A DNA stretch of 64,000 nt from TMED-70 sp036164085 (GTDB lineage: Bacteria > Chloroflexota > Dehalococcoidia > Lucifugimonadales > Lucifugimonadaceae), in contig JAYZJV010000021.1 of assembly GCA_036164085.1 (NCBI GenBank), positions 1-64,000 on the forward strand. Reading direction: 5' to 3'. A program made the position numbers and the translations under genes. The stretch's first letter is position 1; every line of letters starts with the position of its first letter. Of this stretch, positions 52,865 through 61,533 are shown piece by piece. The notes under the pieces are model-generated. The model was not told the DNA's origin. It made no database searches and saw nothing but the letters and a program-made list of their open reading frames with translations.

Positions 52865-54291
52865 TGGCATATGCTGATATAACTTATATTTTATCTCCAA
52901 TCATCTTAACTATTACGGCTTTGTTAGTTTTATTGATTGATTTTTTTACAAATAAAAAACCGGTTATTTTGATTTCAACATTATTCGGATTGACACTTTC
53001 ATTAGTAGTATTGATTTTTCAATATTTTACATTTGAAGGGAATCAAACTCTTTTTTTTGAAACAATTATTTTTGATAAATTTTATTTATTTTCTGCAATT
53101 ACTTTAATTTTAGTTACAATGGCTATATTATTAGCTTTTTATGATTACATAGTTAATCAAATATCATTTCGTTCAGAGTTTATCAGTTTGCTGATTTTAT
53201 CTTTAATTGGATCATTATTTATGATAATGGCAATTGATTTTATAACTATTTATCTATCTCTAGAATTATCATCATTGCCTATAATAGCTCTAATTGCTTT
53301 TGGGAGAGGTAAGTTCAGTTTAGAAGGAGCATTTAAATATCTGATTTTAGCTTCTTTTTCTACGGGATTGTTTCTTACAGGAATTGTTTATATTTATGGT
53401 GCTTCAGGGAGTATAAACTTACACTATCTGAATATTACAGAAATCAATCCTGCTATTATTTTGGGGCTAGTATTTTTGTTTATTGGCTTGGCATTTAAAC
53501 TTTCAATAGCTCCATGGCATATGTGGACTCCTGATACTTATCAAGGCTCCCCCATGCCAATAGTTACATACCTCTCTACAGCTTCAAAAGTAGCTGGTTT
53601 TGTTTTGACAATAAGAATTTTTTCAGAAATATTTTCTAATGATCTTTCCTATACAAACTTAATAATTTTATTATCAATAATTTCAATTAGTTCAATGACT
53701 ATTGGAAATCTAGGAGCTATATTGCAGAAGGACCTAAAAAGACTTTTTGCATATTCAACTGTAGCTCACGCAGGATATATGTTAGTAGGAGTTATTGCTT
53801 TAATTACAACAAAATCTTCTGCTTCCACAACAATGTTTTACGTGATTGGATATGCTATTACAAATTTATCTGTTTTTTTATCATTACAGCATATGATTAA
53901 TTTAACTAAATCTACTTCAATAGATAGTATAAAAGGTTTATTTAATTCGCATCCATATGTTTCCCTTGTTTTTGCTTTAGGTATATTAAGTCTTTTAGGG
54001 ATACCTGCTACAGTAGGATTTATGGGTAAGGTTTTAGTTTTTTCTTCTGCTGTAAATAATGGTCTTGTTATATTGGCAATTGCAGGGGTTATAAATTCAT
54101 TCATTTCTGCTTATTATTATTTAGGCCTTTTGAGAAATATTTTTGTATCTTCGGATAAATTTGAACAAAATGGAAATAGCAACAATATTTATATTTTAGT
54201 AGCATCTATATCATCAATACTAGTTTTAGTTTTGGGAATTTACCCAGATTTAATATTGTCTACTATAGATAATGTTATTGCTGGATTATAA
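52864..54291 (+). CDS. nuoN: NADH-quinone oxidoreductase subunit N
   Basis: A 475-aa antiporter-like subunit and the last nuo gene. The helix-5 Glu is in ITIYLSLELSSLPIIALIAFGR, and FKLSIAPWHMWTPDTYQGSPMPIVTYLSTASKVAGF is the NuoN-specific form of the channel motif. RLFAYSTVAHAGYMLVG follows. The operon contains no nuoE, F or G, so the electron donor to this complex is not encoded here. Fifteen nt later comes nadK. Confidence 0.95.
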   Translation: MAYADITYILSPIILTITALLVLLIDFFTNKKPVILISTLFGLTLSLVVLIFQYFTFEGNQTLFFETIIFDKFYLFSAITLILVTMAILLAFYDYIVNQISFRSEFISLLILSLIGSLFMIMAIDFITIYLSLELSSLPIIALIAFGRGKFSLEGAFKYLILASFSTGLFLTGIVYIYGASGSINLHYLNITEINPAIILGLVFLFIGLAFKLSIAPWHMWTPDTYQGSPMPIVTYLSTASKVAGFVLTIRIFSEIFSNDLSYTNLIILLSIISISSMTIGNLGAILQKDLKRLFAYSTVAHAGYMLVGVIALITTKSSASTTMFYVIGYAITNLSVFLSLQHMINLTKSTSIDSIKGLFNSHPYVSLVFALGILSLLGIPATVGFMGKVLVFSSAVNNGLVILAIAGVINSFISAYYYLGLLRNIFVSSDKFEQNGNSNNIYILVASISSILVLVLGIYPDLILSTIDNVIAGL

Positions 54292-54305
54292 AAAAGGTAA
54301 ATTAT

Positions 54306-55133
54306 TTGTTATATAAAAAAATATGTGTGATTGTTAACCCTGATTCCACCCAGGCAAAAAATTTGTCTAAAAATGTTGCTAAGGAATTTTCCGAACTTTC
54401 ATGGCAAATCATTGAAGATTTTGATTTTTCAAATGCCCAACCAATGGATTTAGTAATAGCAATAGGTGGAGATGGAACTCTTTTGAGGGCTGTTTCATTA
54501 TCTCTCAAATATGATGTCCCTGTCCTAGGAATAAATATGGGAACAGTGGGATTTATGACAGAAATAGAAGGTGAAATAGCAATAGATGAATTGAATTTTT
54601 ATTTATCTGAACCTGTTAGAACTGAAGTACGTTCAATGCTTGAAGTAGATTTTCTCATTGATAAAAAACCTATAAAATATACAGCTTTAAATGACATTGT
54701 TATAGCAAGAGGGTCTTCTGTTTCAATGATTGAAACTATAACAGAAATTGATGGGATTCATTTAGCTACATATAGAGGCGATGGAATTGTTCTGTCTACA
54801 GCTACAGGCTCAACGGGTTATTCTTTAGCTCTTGGAGGGCCAGTAATTGACCCCAAGTCAAATGATTTTTATATCAAACCCATAGCAACTCATATGAGTC
54901 AATTCGGAGGAGTGATTGTAAATTCAGAATCTTTGTGCGAAATAACCATATCTTCAAGAAAAGATGCACAAATAAGTATAGATGGCTTTGTTGAACATAG
55001 AATTTCTGATGGAGATAAAATTAGATTGAAAATATCTGAAACAAAAGCAAAATTTTTAAGAAAAAATCCTTCAAATCATTATTGGTCCACAATTACTGAA
55101 AAATTAGGTATCAGAAAAGGCAAATTTCAATAG
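54306..55133 (+). CDS. nadK: NAD kinase
   Basis: Phosphorylates NAD to NADP. The 275-aa protein has the catalytic GGDGTLLRAV motif (about residue 59-68), GINMGTVGFMTEIEG and the NE-D-like TALNDIVIARGS, followed by GDGIVLSTATGSTGYSLALGGPV (nucleotide site). The start is TTG at 54306 with AAGG 8 nt upstream; no ATG lies before the conserved first strand. It follows nuoN by 14 nt and precedes a NUDIX gene by 3 nt, so it may be read with the complex I operon. Confidence 0.93.
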   Translation: MLYKKICVIVNPDSTQAKNLSKNVAKEFSELSWQIIEDFDFSNAQPMDLVIAIGGDGTLLRAVSLSLKYDVPVLGINMGTVGFMTEIEGEIAIDELNFYLSEPVRTEVRSMLEVDFLIDKKPIKYTALNDIVIARGSSVSMIETITEIDGIHLATYRGDGIVLSTATGSTGYSLALGGPVIDPKSNDFYIKPIATHMSQFGGVIVNSESLCEITISSRKDAQISIDGFVEHRISDGDKIRLKISETKAKFLRKNPSNHYWSTITEKLGIRKGKFQ

Positions 55134-55136
55134 ATA

Positions 55137-55655
55137 ATGAAAAATTATGATAGAACACAATTGATTTTTCAATCTAATTCTATTCATCTAAGAAGGGATG
55201 AATATAAAACGTCTAATAAAGTTATCATTAAAAAAGATTATGTTGACCATCCTGGTTCAGTTCTCATAATAGGTTTAAGGGGAGAAAAGATTCTATTTGT
55301 AAAACAATGGAGACAACCTGTAAATAATTACACATTAGAACTTCCTTGTGGAACTTTAAATTCAGGAGAAGAAAGTTTATTTGCAGCTGATAGAGAATTT
55401 AGGGAAGAGACAGGATATAGTGCTAAAAAATATCAATCTATAGGAAAATTTTTTGTAGCTCCAGGGTATAGCTCAGAAATCACTGAGTATTTTATAGCTA
55501 AAGATTTATATGAATCACCATTAAATCCAGATATAGATGAAGAAATAGAATTGCTAGAGTTTAGTTTAGAAGAAGCATTTAATTTAATTAATACTAATGA
55601 AATTATTGATCAAGGCACTATAAGTGCTCTGAATATTTACAAATCGATAATATAA
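55137..55655 (+). CDS. NUDIX hydrolase (ADP-ribose pyrophosphatase-like)
   Basis: A 172-aa NUDIX enzyme. The NUDIX box is LPCGTLNSGEESLFAADREFREETGY, with the Glu residues that bind Mg in REFREETGY. The VKQWRQPVNNYTLELPCG part is typical of ADP-ribose pyrophosphatases (NudF-like), which hydrolyse ADP-ribose to AMP and ribose 5-phosphate. The tandem position with nadK suggests a NAD(P) turnover role. It lies 20 nt before sdhA, which has its own strong ribosome binding site. Confidence 0.9.
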   Translation: MKNYDRTQLIFQSNSIHLRRDEYKTSNKVIIKKDYVDHPGSVLIIGLRGEKILFVKQWRQPVNNYTLELPCGTLNSGEESLFAADREFREETGYSAKKYQSIGKFFVAPGYSSEITEYFIAKDLYESPLNPDIDEEIELLEFSLEEAFNLINTNEIIDQGTISALNIYKSII

Positions 55656-55675
55656 TTTTTTATGGAGGGAACTAA

Positions 55676-57358
55676 ATGTACGATCATGATTTACTTATTG
55701 TAGGGGCAGGGCTTGCTGGCTTACGTTGTGCTGTAGAGGCGCAGAAGCTAGGGTTAAAAGTAGCCGTGATAACCAAGGTACATCCCGTAAGAAGTCACTC
55801 AAATGCTGCACAAGGAGGTATAAATGCACCTCTTACTGATCGAGGTGATGACTGGAAAGGCCATGCTTTAGACACAATCAAAGGAAGCGATTATTTAGCG
55901 GACCAAGATGCAGTTGAAATAATGAGTCGAGAGGCAGGAGAAGCCGTCCTCGAATTGGAAAGAATGGGTGTTATTTTTTCTAGAGGTGATGATGGGAAAT
56001 TAGGAACTAGAAGATTTGGCGGACAAAAAGTTGCTAGAACTTTTTTTGTTGGAGCAATAACGGGATCAGCTTTATTACATGTTTTATATGAGCAATCTTT
56101 AAAACTTGGGTTACAAGTATATGAAGAATGGTTTGTTACTTCTTTAATCAAACATGAAGGGGCTGTGAGAGGGGTTGTTGCATTAGATCTAAAAACAGGA
56201 GAATTGGAATCAATAACAGCTAAATCAGTCGTTATTGCAGCTGGTGGAGCAGGAAGGGTTTTTGAGCCTTCTACTAATGCTTTAATTTGTACTGGGGATG
56301 GTCTTTCTTTAGCTTGGAATAATGGAGCAGGCCTGATGGATATGGAAATGATTCAATATCATCCAACCACTTTAGCTAGAACAGGTATTTTGCTTTCTGA
56401 AGCTGCTAGAGGAGAAGGAGCATATCTTTTAAACTCTGAGGGAGATAGATTTATGAAAAAATATGCTCCAGATTATATGGAACTGGCTTCACGAGATGTA
56501 GTTTCTAGATCTGAACAGACAGAAATAAATGAAGGAAGAGGTATAGATGGAAATGTTCTTCTTGATTTGAGACATTTAGGAAAAGAATTTATAGAAACCA
56601 GACTTGGTTACTTACAGGAAGTTTCAGTTGAGTTTTTAGGTATTGATATGGCTGAAAAACCTGTTCCAATAAGACCTGGTATGCATTATATAATGGGTGG
56701 AGTAAAAACGGACGTTGATGGAGAGACAGGTGTTCCTGGTCTTTACGCAGCAGGAGAATGTGCAAATGTAAGTGTGCATGGAGCAAATAGATTAGGCGCA
56801 AATTCTTTACTTGATACAGTTGTATTTGGAAGAAGATCAGCAGAAAAAGCCTCTGAATATGTTAAATCAGTACCAAATGATATTATTCCAACAGAAAAAT
56901 ATGTTAAAAGAGATCTTGAATTAATAAAAAATATAATGGATGCAGACGGAAAATATAAAGTGGCTGAAGTTAGAAATAAAATGGCTACAGCAATGACTAA
57001 AGGAATCGGAGTATTTAGAGACCAAGAATCTATGGAATATGCAAAGAAAATTGTAGATCAAACTAAAATAGATTATAGAGATTCAATTAGAATCCAAAAT
57101 AAAGGGAAGGTTTATAATACTGATTTATTATTTGCACTTGAATTGGGGAATATGATTGATTGTGCAGAATCTATAGTCCATGGAGCTCTTACTAGAAAGG
57201 AAAGTAGAGGAGCTCATTTTAGAACAGACATACCTGGAAGAAATGATGAAGAATGGTTAAAACATACTTTGATTTATAAAGATTCAGAAGGTGAAATAAC
57301 AGTTAAAACTCCCGATGTAACTATAACAGAATGGGAGCCAATAGAAAGAGTTTACTAG
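55676..57358 (+). CDS. sdhA: Succinate dehydrogenase / fumarate reductase flavoprotein subunit
   Basis: The FAD-carrying catalytic subunit. The N-terminal dinucleotide fold GAGLAGLRCAVEA is at residues 10-22, with the FAD-linked His41 in HSNAAQGG. The active site includes EMIQYHPTTLA, LSEAARGEGAYLLN and the conserved SVHGANRLGANSLLDTVVFGRR. The C-terminal domain ends with ESRGAHFRTDIPGRNDE. The length of 560 aa is typical. No twin-arginine signal is present, so the enzyme faces the cytoplasm. A strong GGAGGG precedes the ATG. SdhA, SdhB and an HdrB-like subunit follow without gaps. Confidence 0.95.
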   Translation: MYDHDLLIVGAGLAGLRCAVEAQKLGLKVAVITKVHPVRSHSNAAQGGINAPLTDRGDDWKGHALDTIKGSDYLADQDAVEIMSREAGEAVLELERMGVIFSRGDDGKLGTRRFGGQKVARTFFVGAITGSALLHVLYEQSLKLGLQVYEEWFVTSLIKHEGAVRGVVALDLKTGELESITAKSVVIAAGGAGRVFEPSTNALICTGDGLSLAWNNGAGLMDMEMIQYHPTTLARTGILLSEAARGEGAYLLNSEGDRFMKKYAPDYMELASRDVVSRSEQTEINEGRGIDGNVLLDLRHLGKEFIETRLGYLQEVSVEFLGIDMAEKPVPIRPGMHYIMGGVKTDVDGETGVPGLYAAGECANVSVHGANRLGANSLLDTVVFGRRSAEKASEYVKSVPNDIIPTEKYVKRDLELIKNIMDADGKYKVAEVRNKMATAMTKGIGVFRDQESMEYAKKIVDQTKIDYRDSIRIQNKGKVYNTDLLFALELGNMIDCAESIVHGALTRKESRGAHFRTDIPGRNDEEWLKHTLIYKDSEGEITVKTPDVTITEWEPIERVY

Positions 57359-57363
57359 AAAAA

Positions 57364-58320
57364 ATGAAGGTTAGTATTGACGTAAAAAGATTCGACCCAG
57401 AAAAATCAAATGAAAATAATTGGGTCCAAAATTATAAGATGGATATTCATCCATCTTCAACTGTACTTGATGCTTTGATTCACGTAAGAGAAGAGATTGA
57501 TGGCACTCTGGGATTAAGATGTGCTTGTAGAGCTTCAATTTGTGGATCTTGTGGAATGAGAGTTAATGGAAAAGCAAAGTTGGTATGCAAAACTAGAATT
57601 GAAGAACTTGTTGAAGAAGGCGAGACCTTATTAGTTGAACCAATGGGTAATCAGCCAGTTATAAAAGATCTAATTGTTGATATAAGTGCATTTTTCGCAA
57701 AGATGACACAAGTAAGCCCTTTTCTTCAGCCTGATGAATTGCCTGACCAAGGAGAATTTATTGCTTCTAATGAATCAATGGAAAAATTATTAACTGAAAT
57801 GAATTGTATTATGTGCGGACTATGTGTTTCTGATTGTACAATACTTGAAGTTGATAGTACTTTTATTGGTCCAGCAGCACTAGCAAAGGCTTCTAGATTT
57901 GTATATGACCCTAGGGATGACCAAACTGAAGAAAGATTAAATTTTTTGAATGATGAAAAAGGTGGAATATGGGATTGTACCAGATGTATGCAATGCGTTG
58001 AAGTTTGTCCTAAAGATGTCGCTCCAATGGATAGAATAATGGATCTTAGAGAGACTGCAATAGAAATAGGAGCTAAAAAAACACATGGTTATGACCATAC
58101 AAATTCCTTCGAAAAATCAGTTGTTGCTCATGGTAGGCTTGATGAAAGTAGATTGGCTCTTGAATCTGCAGGCATTTTTAATATTCCAAGATTGTTGGAT
58201 CTAATTCCAGTTGGATTGAGGGCATTAATTAAAGGTAAATTACCACCTTTGTTTCCTCATAAAGCAGAAGACAACAAAAAAATCCAAGAAATAGCTAAGA
58301 AAATAAAGGAGATGGAATAA
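57364..58320 (+). CDS. sdhB: Succinate dehydrogenase iron-sulfur subunit, non-classical type
   Basis: A 318-aa subunit with a plant-type [2Fe-2S] site at Cys55, Cys60, Cys63 and Cys75 (CRASICGSC...C). Then come two CxxCxxCxxxC motifs, CIMCGLCVSDC and CTRCMQCVEVC. In classical SdhB the second motif lacks the second Cys and binds [3Fe-4S]; here it is complete, as in non-classical type-E enzymes, so it may bind [4Fe-4S]. A long C-terminal tail (about 90 residues) follows. The ATG at 57364 is chosen over an in-frame ATG at 57331 that would overlap sdhA by 28 nt and add a non-conserved leader. Confidence 0.92.
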   Translation: MKVSIDVKRFDPEKSNENNWVQNYKMDIHPSSTVLDALIHVREEIDGTLGLRCACRASICGSCGMRVNGKAKLVCKTRIEELVEEGETLLVEPMGNQPVIKDLIVDISAFFAKMTQVSPFLQPDELPDQGEFIASNESMEKLLTEMNCIMCGLCVSDCTILEVDSTFIGPAALAKASRFVYDPRDDQTEERLNFLNDEKGGIWDCTRCMQCVEVCPKDVAPMDRIMDLRETAIEIGAKKTHGYDHTNSFEKSVVAHGRLDESRLALESAGIFNIPRLLDLIPVGLRALIKGKLPPLFPHKAEDNKKIQEIAKKIKEME

Positions 58321-59196
58321 ATGAAGTATGCATTTTATCCAGGTTGTGTAGCTAGAGGAGGGACCCCAGAGCTTCTATCCTCTTCAATGGCCGTACTAAA
58401 AAAACTAAACATTGAAATTGAAGAGTTGACCAAAGCAGGGTGCACAGGTGCTGGAGTTCTTCAAGAAAAAAATCCTTTATTGGGAGATACAATAAATGTT
58501 AGAACACTTGCAATGGCTGAAGAAAAGAATTTAAATATTATGACTCTTTGTTCAACTTGCCAAGGTGTTTTAAGTCAAGCGAATCATAAAGTAAAAAATG
58601 ACCCAGAATATTTACAAAAAATAAATGAACTAATAAAAGATGAGGGATATAACTACAAAGGAACAACAGAGGTAAAGCATTTATTGTGGATTTTAGTTGA
58701 AGATTATGGATTGGATAAACTTAAATCTCATTTTGAAACAAAACTTTCAAATCTAAAGTTTGCTCCATTTTATGGATGTTATATGGTAAGACCATCAGAA
58801 GCATTAGGTTTTGATGAAAAGCCTGAGAGACAAGAATATCTTGAGAAAGTAATAGAATCTGTTGGAGCAACAGCTATAGACTTTCCTGGAAAATTTTCTT
58901 GCTGTGGTTTTCCTGTTTTATTTATCAATCAGAAAAATTCATTAAAAATGGTTAGTAATCAAACTGGTTCAGCCAAAGATTTAGGAGCTGATGCAATGGT
59001 TACCCCTTGTCCATTATGCCATCTAAATTTGGATGGATATCAAGGTAAAGCACGAAGCAATAATAGAGGTGATAAAGCCGATCTACCTATAATTCATATG
59101 CCACAAATGCTTGCCTTAGCTATGAATCTAGAAACTAAAGAAATTGGTCTTGGACGTCATATAGTTTCTCCAAAAGAAGTACTAAACAAAATTTAA
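58321..59196 (+). CDS. HdrB-like third subunit of a non-classical succinate dehydrogenase
   Basis: A 291-aa CoB-CoM heterodisulfide reductase subunit B-like protein, as found in type-E succinate:quinone reductases in place of membrane anchors. The second CCG copy is intact (FYGCYM, SCCGFP, PCPLCH), and these residues would hold a special iron-sulfur cluster. The first copy is incomplete: PGCVARG and CSTC are present, but only one Cys stands in KAGCTGAG. No transmembrane helices are visible, so it would bind the membrane peripherally. It begins directly after the sdhB stop. Its stop interlocks with that of the convergent mdh gene (shared TTAA). Confidence 0.86.
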   Translation: MKYAFYPGCVARGGTPELLSSSMAVLKKLNIEIEELTKAGCTGAGVLQEKNPLLGDTINVRTLAMAEEKNLNIMTLCSTCQGVLSQANHKVKNDPEYLQKINELIKDEGYNYKGTTEVKHLLWILVEDYGLDKLKSHFETKLSNLKFAPFYGCYMVRPSEALGFDEKPERQEYLEKVIESVGATAIDFPGKFSCCGFPVLFINQKNSLKMVSNQTGSAKDLGADAMVTPCPLCHLNLDGYQGKARSNNRGDKADLPIIHMPQMLALAMNLETKEIGLGRHIVSPKEVLNKI

Positions 59197-60125
59197 TTAT
59201 TTTTTTTCATTATATCTAGTAATTCAACTACAGAATCTACAGATTTAGAAAGAGCTGAATGCTCTTCTTTGTTTAAATCTACTTCAATTATTTCTTCTAT
59301 TCCATTTGCTCCTAATTTTACTGGCACTCCAGCATAAACATCATTAAATCCATATTCACCATTTAATAATGCTGCGCAAGGAAGAATTTGTTGTTTGTCC
59401 AATAATATAGCTTCTACCATTTGTATAATAGATGCGGATGGTGCATAAAAAGCAGAACCTGTTTTTAGTAAAGCTACAATTTCAGCTCCTCCATCTCTTG
59501 TTCTTTGTACTATTGAGGCTAATTTATTTTTTTCAATCATATTTTCTACTGGAACTCCACCTACATTAGTAGCACCAATAACAGGAACCATAGTATCCCC
59601 ATGTCCACCAAGTACATAGGCATTTACACTTTCAACAGAAACTTTAAGCTCTTCTGCAATAAAAGTACTAAATCTTGCAGTATCTAATATTCCTGCCATA
59701 CCAATAACTCTTTTGGAATCAAAACCACTGATGCTATAAGCATGTTGCACCATGGCATCGAGAGGATTTGATACAACAATTATGATAGATTCGGGAGAAT
59801 GTTTTACAACTTCTTCAGTAACTGATCCTACTATCTTCATATTGGTAAGAAGTAAATCATCTCTACTCATACCTGGCTTTCTTGCTATTCCAGCCGTTAT
59901 AACCACTACATCTGAGTTTGCTGTTTCTTCATATCCATTTGAACCAATTATTTTACTATCTGTTCCTAAAACAGGACCTGACTCCAAGATATCTAAAGCC
60001 TTTCCTTGTGGCATGTCTTCCACTACATCTACTAATACAACATCAGCATATTTCTTTTCAAAAATTCTTTGAGCAGTCGTTGCTCCAACATTACCAGCTC
60101 CGATTACAGATACTTTAAATTTCAT
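59193..60125 (-). CDS. mdh: Malate dehydrogenase
   Basis: A 310-aa LDH-like malate dehydrogenase. The Rossmann motif GAGNVGATTAQ opens the protein, VDVVEDMPQGKALD has the Asp that selects NAD, RKPGMSRDDLL is the substrate loop, VSNPLDAM and LDTARFSTFIAEEL follow, and GGHGDTMVP carries the catalytic His. The SRDD rather than a Q in the loop supports malate rather than lactate. It has no visible partner genes but lies next to the SDH operon, convergent and sharing a TTAA stop overlap, so two TCA enzymes adjoin. Confidence 0.95.
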   Translation of the reverse strand: MKFKVSVIGAGNVGATTAQRIFEKKYADVVLVDVVEDMPQGKALDILESGPVLGTDSKIIGSNGYEETANSDVVVITAGIARKPGMSRDDLLLTNMKIVGSVTEEVVKHSPESIIIVVSNPLDAMVQHAYSISGFDSKRVIGMAGILDTARFSTFIAEELKVSVESVNAYVLGGHGDTMVPVIGATNVGGVPVENMIEKNKLASIVQRTRDGGAEIVALLKTGSAFYAPSASIIQMVEAILLDKQQILPCAALLNGEYGFNDVYAGVPVKLGANGIEEIIEVDLNKEEHSALSKSVDSVVELLDIMKKNN

Positions 60126-60152
60126 AATGATTTCCTTTCAATTTGGTAAATT

Positions 60153-61517
60153 TTATTTTCCCCAAGGGGTTATTGCATTTTTAAGTGATTTATATCCTTC
60201 TAAAAATCCTGGTCTTTGGCCTGAGTAAATTTCATCAAATTTATTAAGGCAATCGTCTAACCAACTATGTAATTGTTTATTGTCTGGATTTGCATCTATA
60301 TAAGCATCTCTAATTAATACAAAGTGGATTCTTGGATCATAGGGTTGTTTTGTTCCTCCAACCCATTCGTCACCATCTAATAATCTAAGCAACATAGCAT
60401 CAGCTGATCCTAATGTTTGCTCATGTATAGGTGGGCCTGACATTCTGTGCATAACTGAGGTCATATCTCTACCATTCCCGGTTGTATAACCCATTTCAGC
60501 CCAAACATTCCTCATATCGACGTCTTGACCTAAATGTTCAGCAACTTTACCACCAAATGCTCTTAATGGATCAGAAATATCAGCTAATAAATCTGTCAGT
60601 CTATCACCATCAAGATCTGTTGATAGAACAATAGTCTCTTGCTTTTCAATTATGTCCCAAACAAGTAAACCATAGTTTGTATCTGATATGTGTTGTTCAA
60701 TTCTTCCAGACCAGTTTTCCATACCATCTTTGAAATCAGAGGGCAAAAGCTTTATTATTTTGTCTATTCTTTCTTTGTGCTCTTCATATGGGTCTACAGC
60801 ATATTTTCTTCCAACTTCAAATTTTGTATCTTGCAATAACCAAGAATGAAGACCTGCATTTATTCCATCCTCCATAGCTTGAGTAGGCTTTGTTGCTACT
60901 CTACCTATAGCACCAGTATCATTTACTAATTTCAAAAATAATCTGTTTGCATATGCCATCTGAACAGCAGGTGTATTCATTTCTGAATGAACTATTCCAT
61001 TATCATTAACTTCAAACTTTTCTTTATTTTGCGAATAAGGAAGACAAGGCATTGATCTCACTACTGTTATAGGACCATAAGGCCTTACATTACAATAAAC
61101 CCCTGCTTGAGTTCTAAGCGGAGCATTTCCAGATTTACCCATAACAACAACCCTATTACCATTACCATCATTAACATAGGCATCTCCAGCTGTTGACCAT
61201 TTGATAGATGTGCATGGCATATTACCAAACCAAGCTAATGCTTCTAAGTTTGAATCATGTCTGTATTGGGACCACATTGGTACTGCATAGTAAGGAAGCC
61301 CAAGTATATCAATAGCAGCTATTGTACCCAATAGAGCGTATGCATCTGTTAATGAATGCGCGACAGGATTAATAACTCCGTCATGATTTCCTCCCTGCCA
61401 TACAATAGCATTCGGATAACCTTCAGGTTTAATATCTGCTTCCTCAAATATATTAGATAATTCATTTAGCAAATCTCCATCTGCTTCAGTTTTAGCTATC
61501 TTCAATAAATCAATCAT
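60153..61517 (-). CDS. Unknown 454-aa protein beside mdh and an acyl-CoA carboxylase gene
   Basis: I do not recognise this family. The protein is soluble-looking with no signal peptide. Segments that could be functional are IVWQGGNHDGVINPVAHSL, GLPYYAVPMWSQYRHDSN, STAGDAYVNDGNGNRVVVMGKSGN and TDLDGDRLTDLLADISDPLRAFGGK, rich in His, Asp and Asn and thus suggestive of an enzyme with a metal or phosphate site. It lies 16 nt downstream of the carboxyltransferase gene on the same strand and 27 nt before mdh, so all three may be in one transcript. Well-formed codon style and a GTCCC-free ATG start with AAGGGACAC upstream support it as real. Confidence 0.75.
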   Translation of the reverse strand: MIDLLKIAKTEADGDLLNELSNIFEEADIKPEGYPNAIVWQGGNHDGVINPVAHSLTDAYALLGTIAAIDILGLPYYAVPMWSQYRHDSNLEALAWFGNMPCTSIKWSTAGDAYVNDGNGNRVVVMGKSGNAPLRTQAGVYCNVRPYGPITVVRSMPCLPYSQNKEKFEVNDNGIVHSEMNTPAVQMAYANRLFLKLVNDTGAIGRVATKPTQAMEDGINAGLHSWLLQDTKFEVGRKYAVDPYEEHKERIDKIIKLLPSDFKDGMENWSGRIEQHISDTNYGLLVWDIIEKQETIVLSTDLDGDRLTDLLADISDPLRAFGGKVAEHLGQDVDMRNVWAEMGYTTGNGRDMTSVMHRMSGPPIHEQTLGSADAMLLRLLDGDEWVGGTKQPYDPRIHFVLIRDAYIDANPDNKQLHSWLDDCLNKFDEIYSGQRPGFLEGYKSLKNAITPWGK

Positions 61518-61533
61518 GAGTGTCCCTTTCTAT

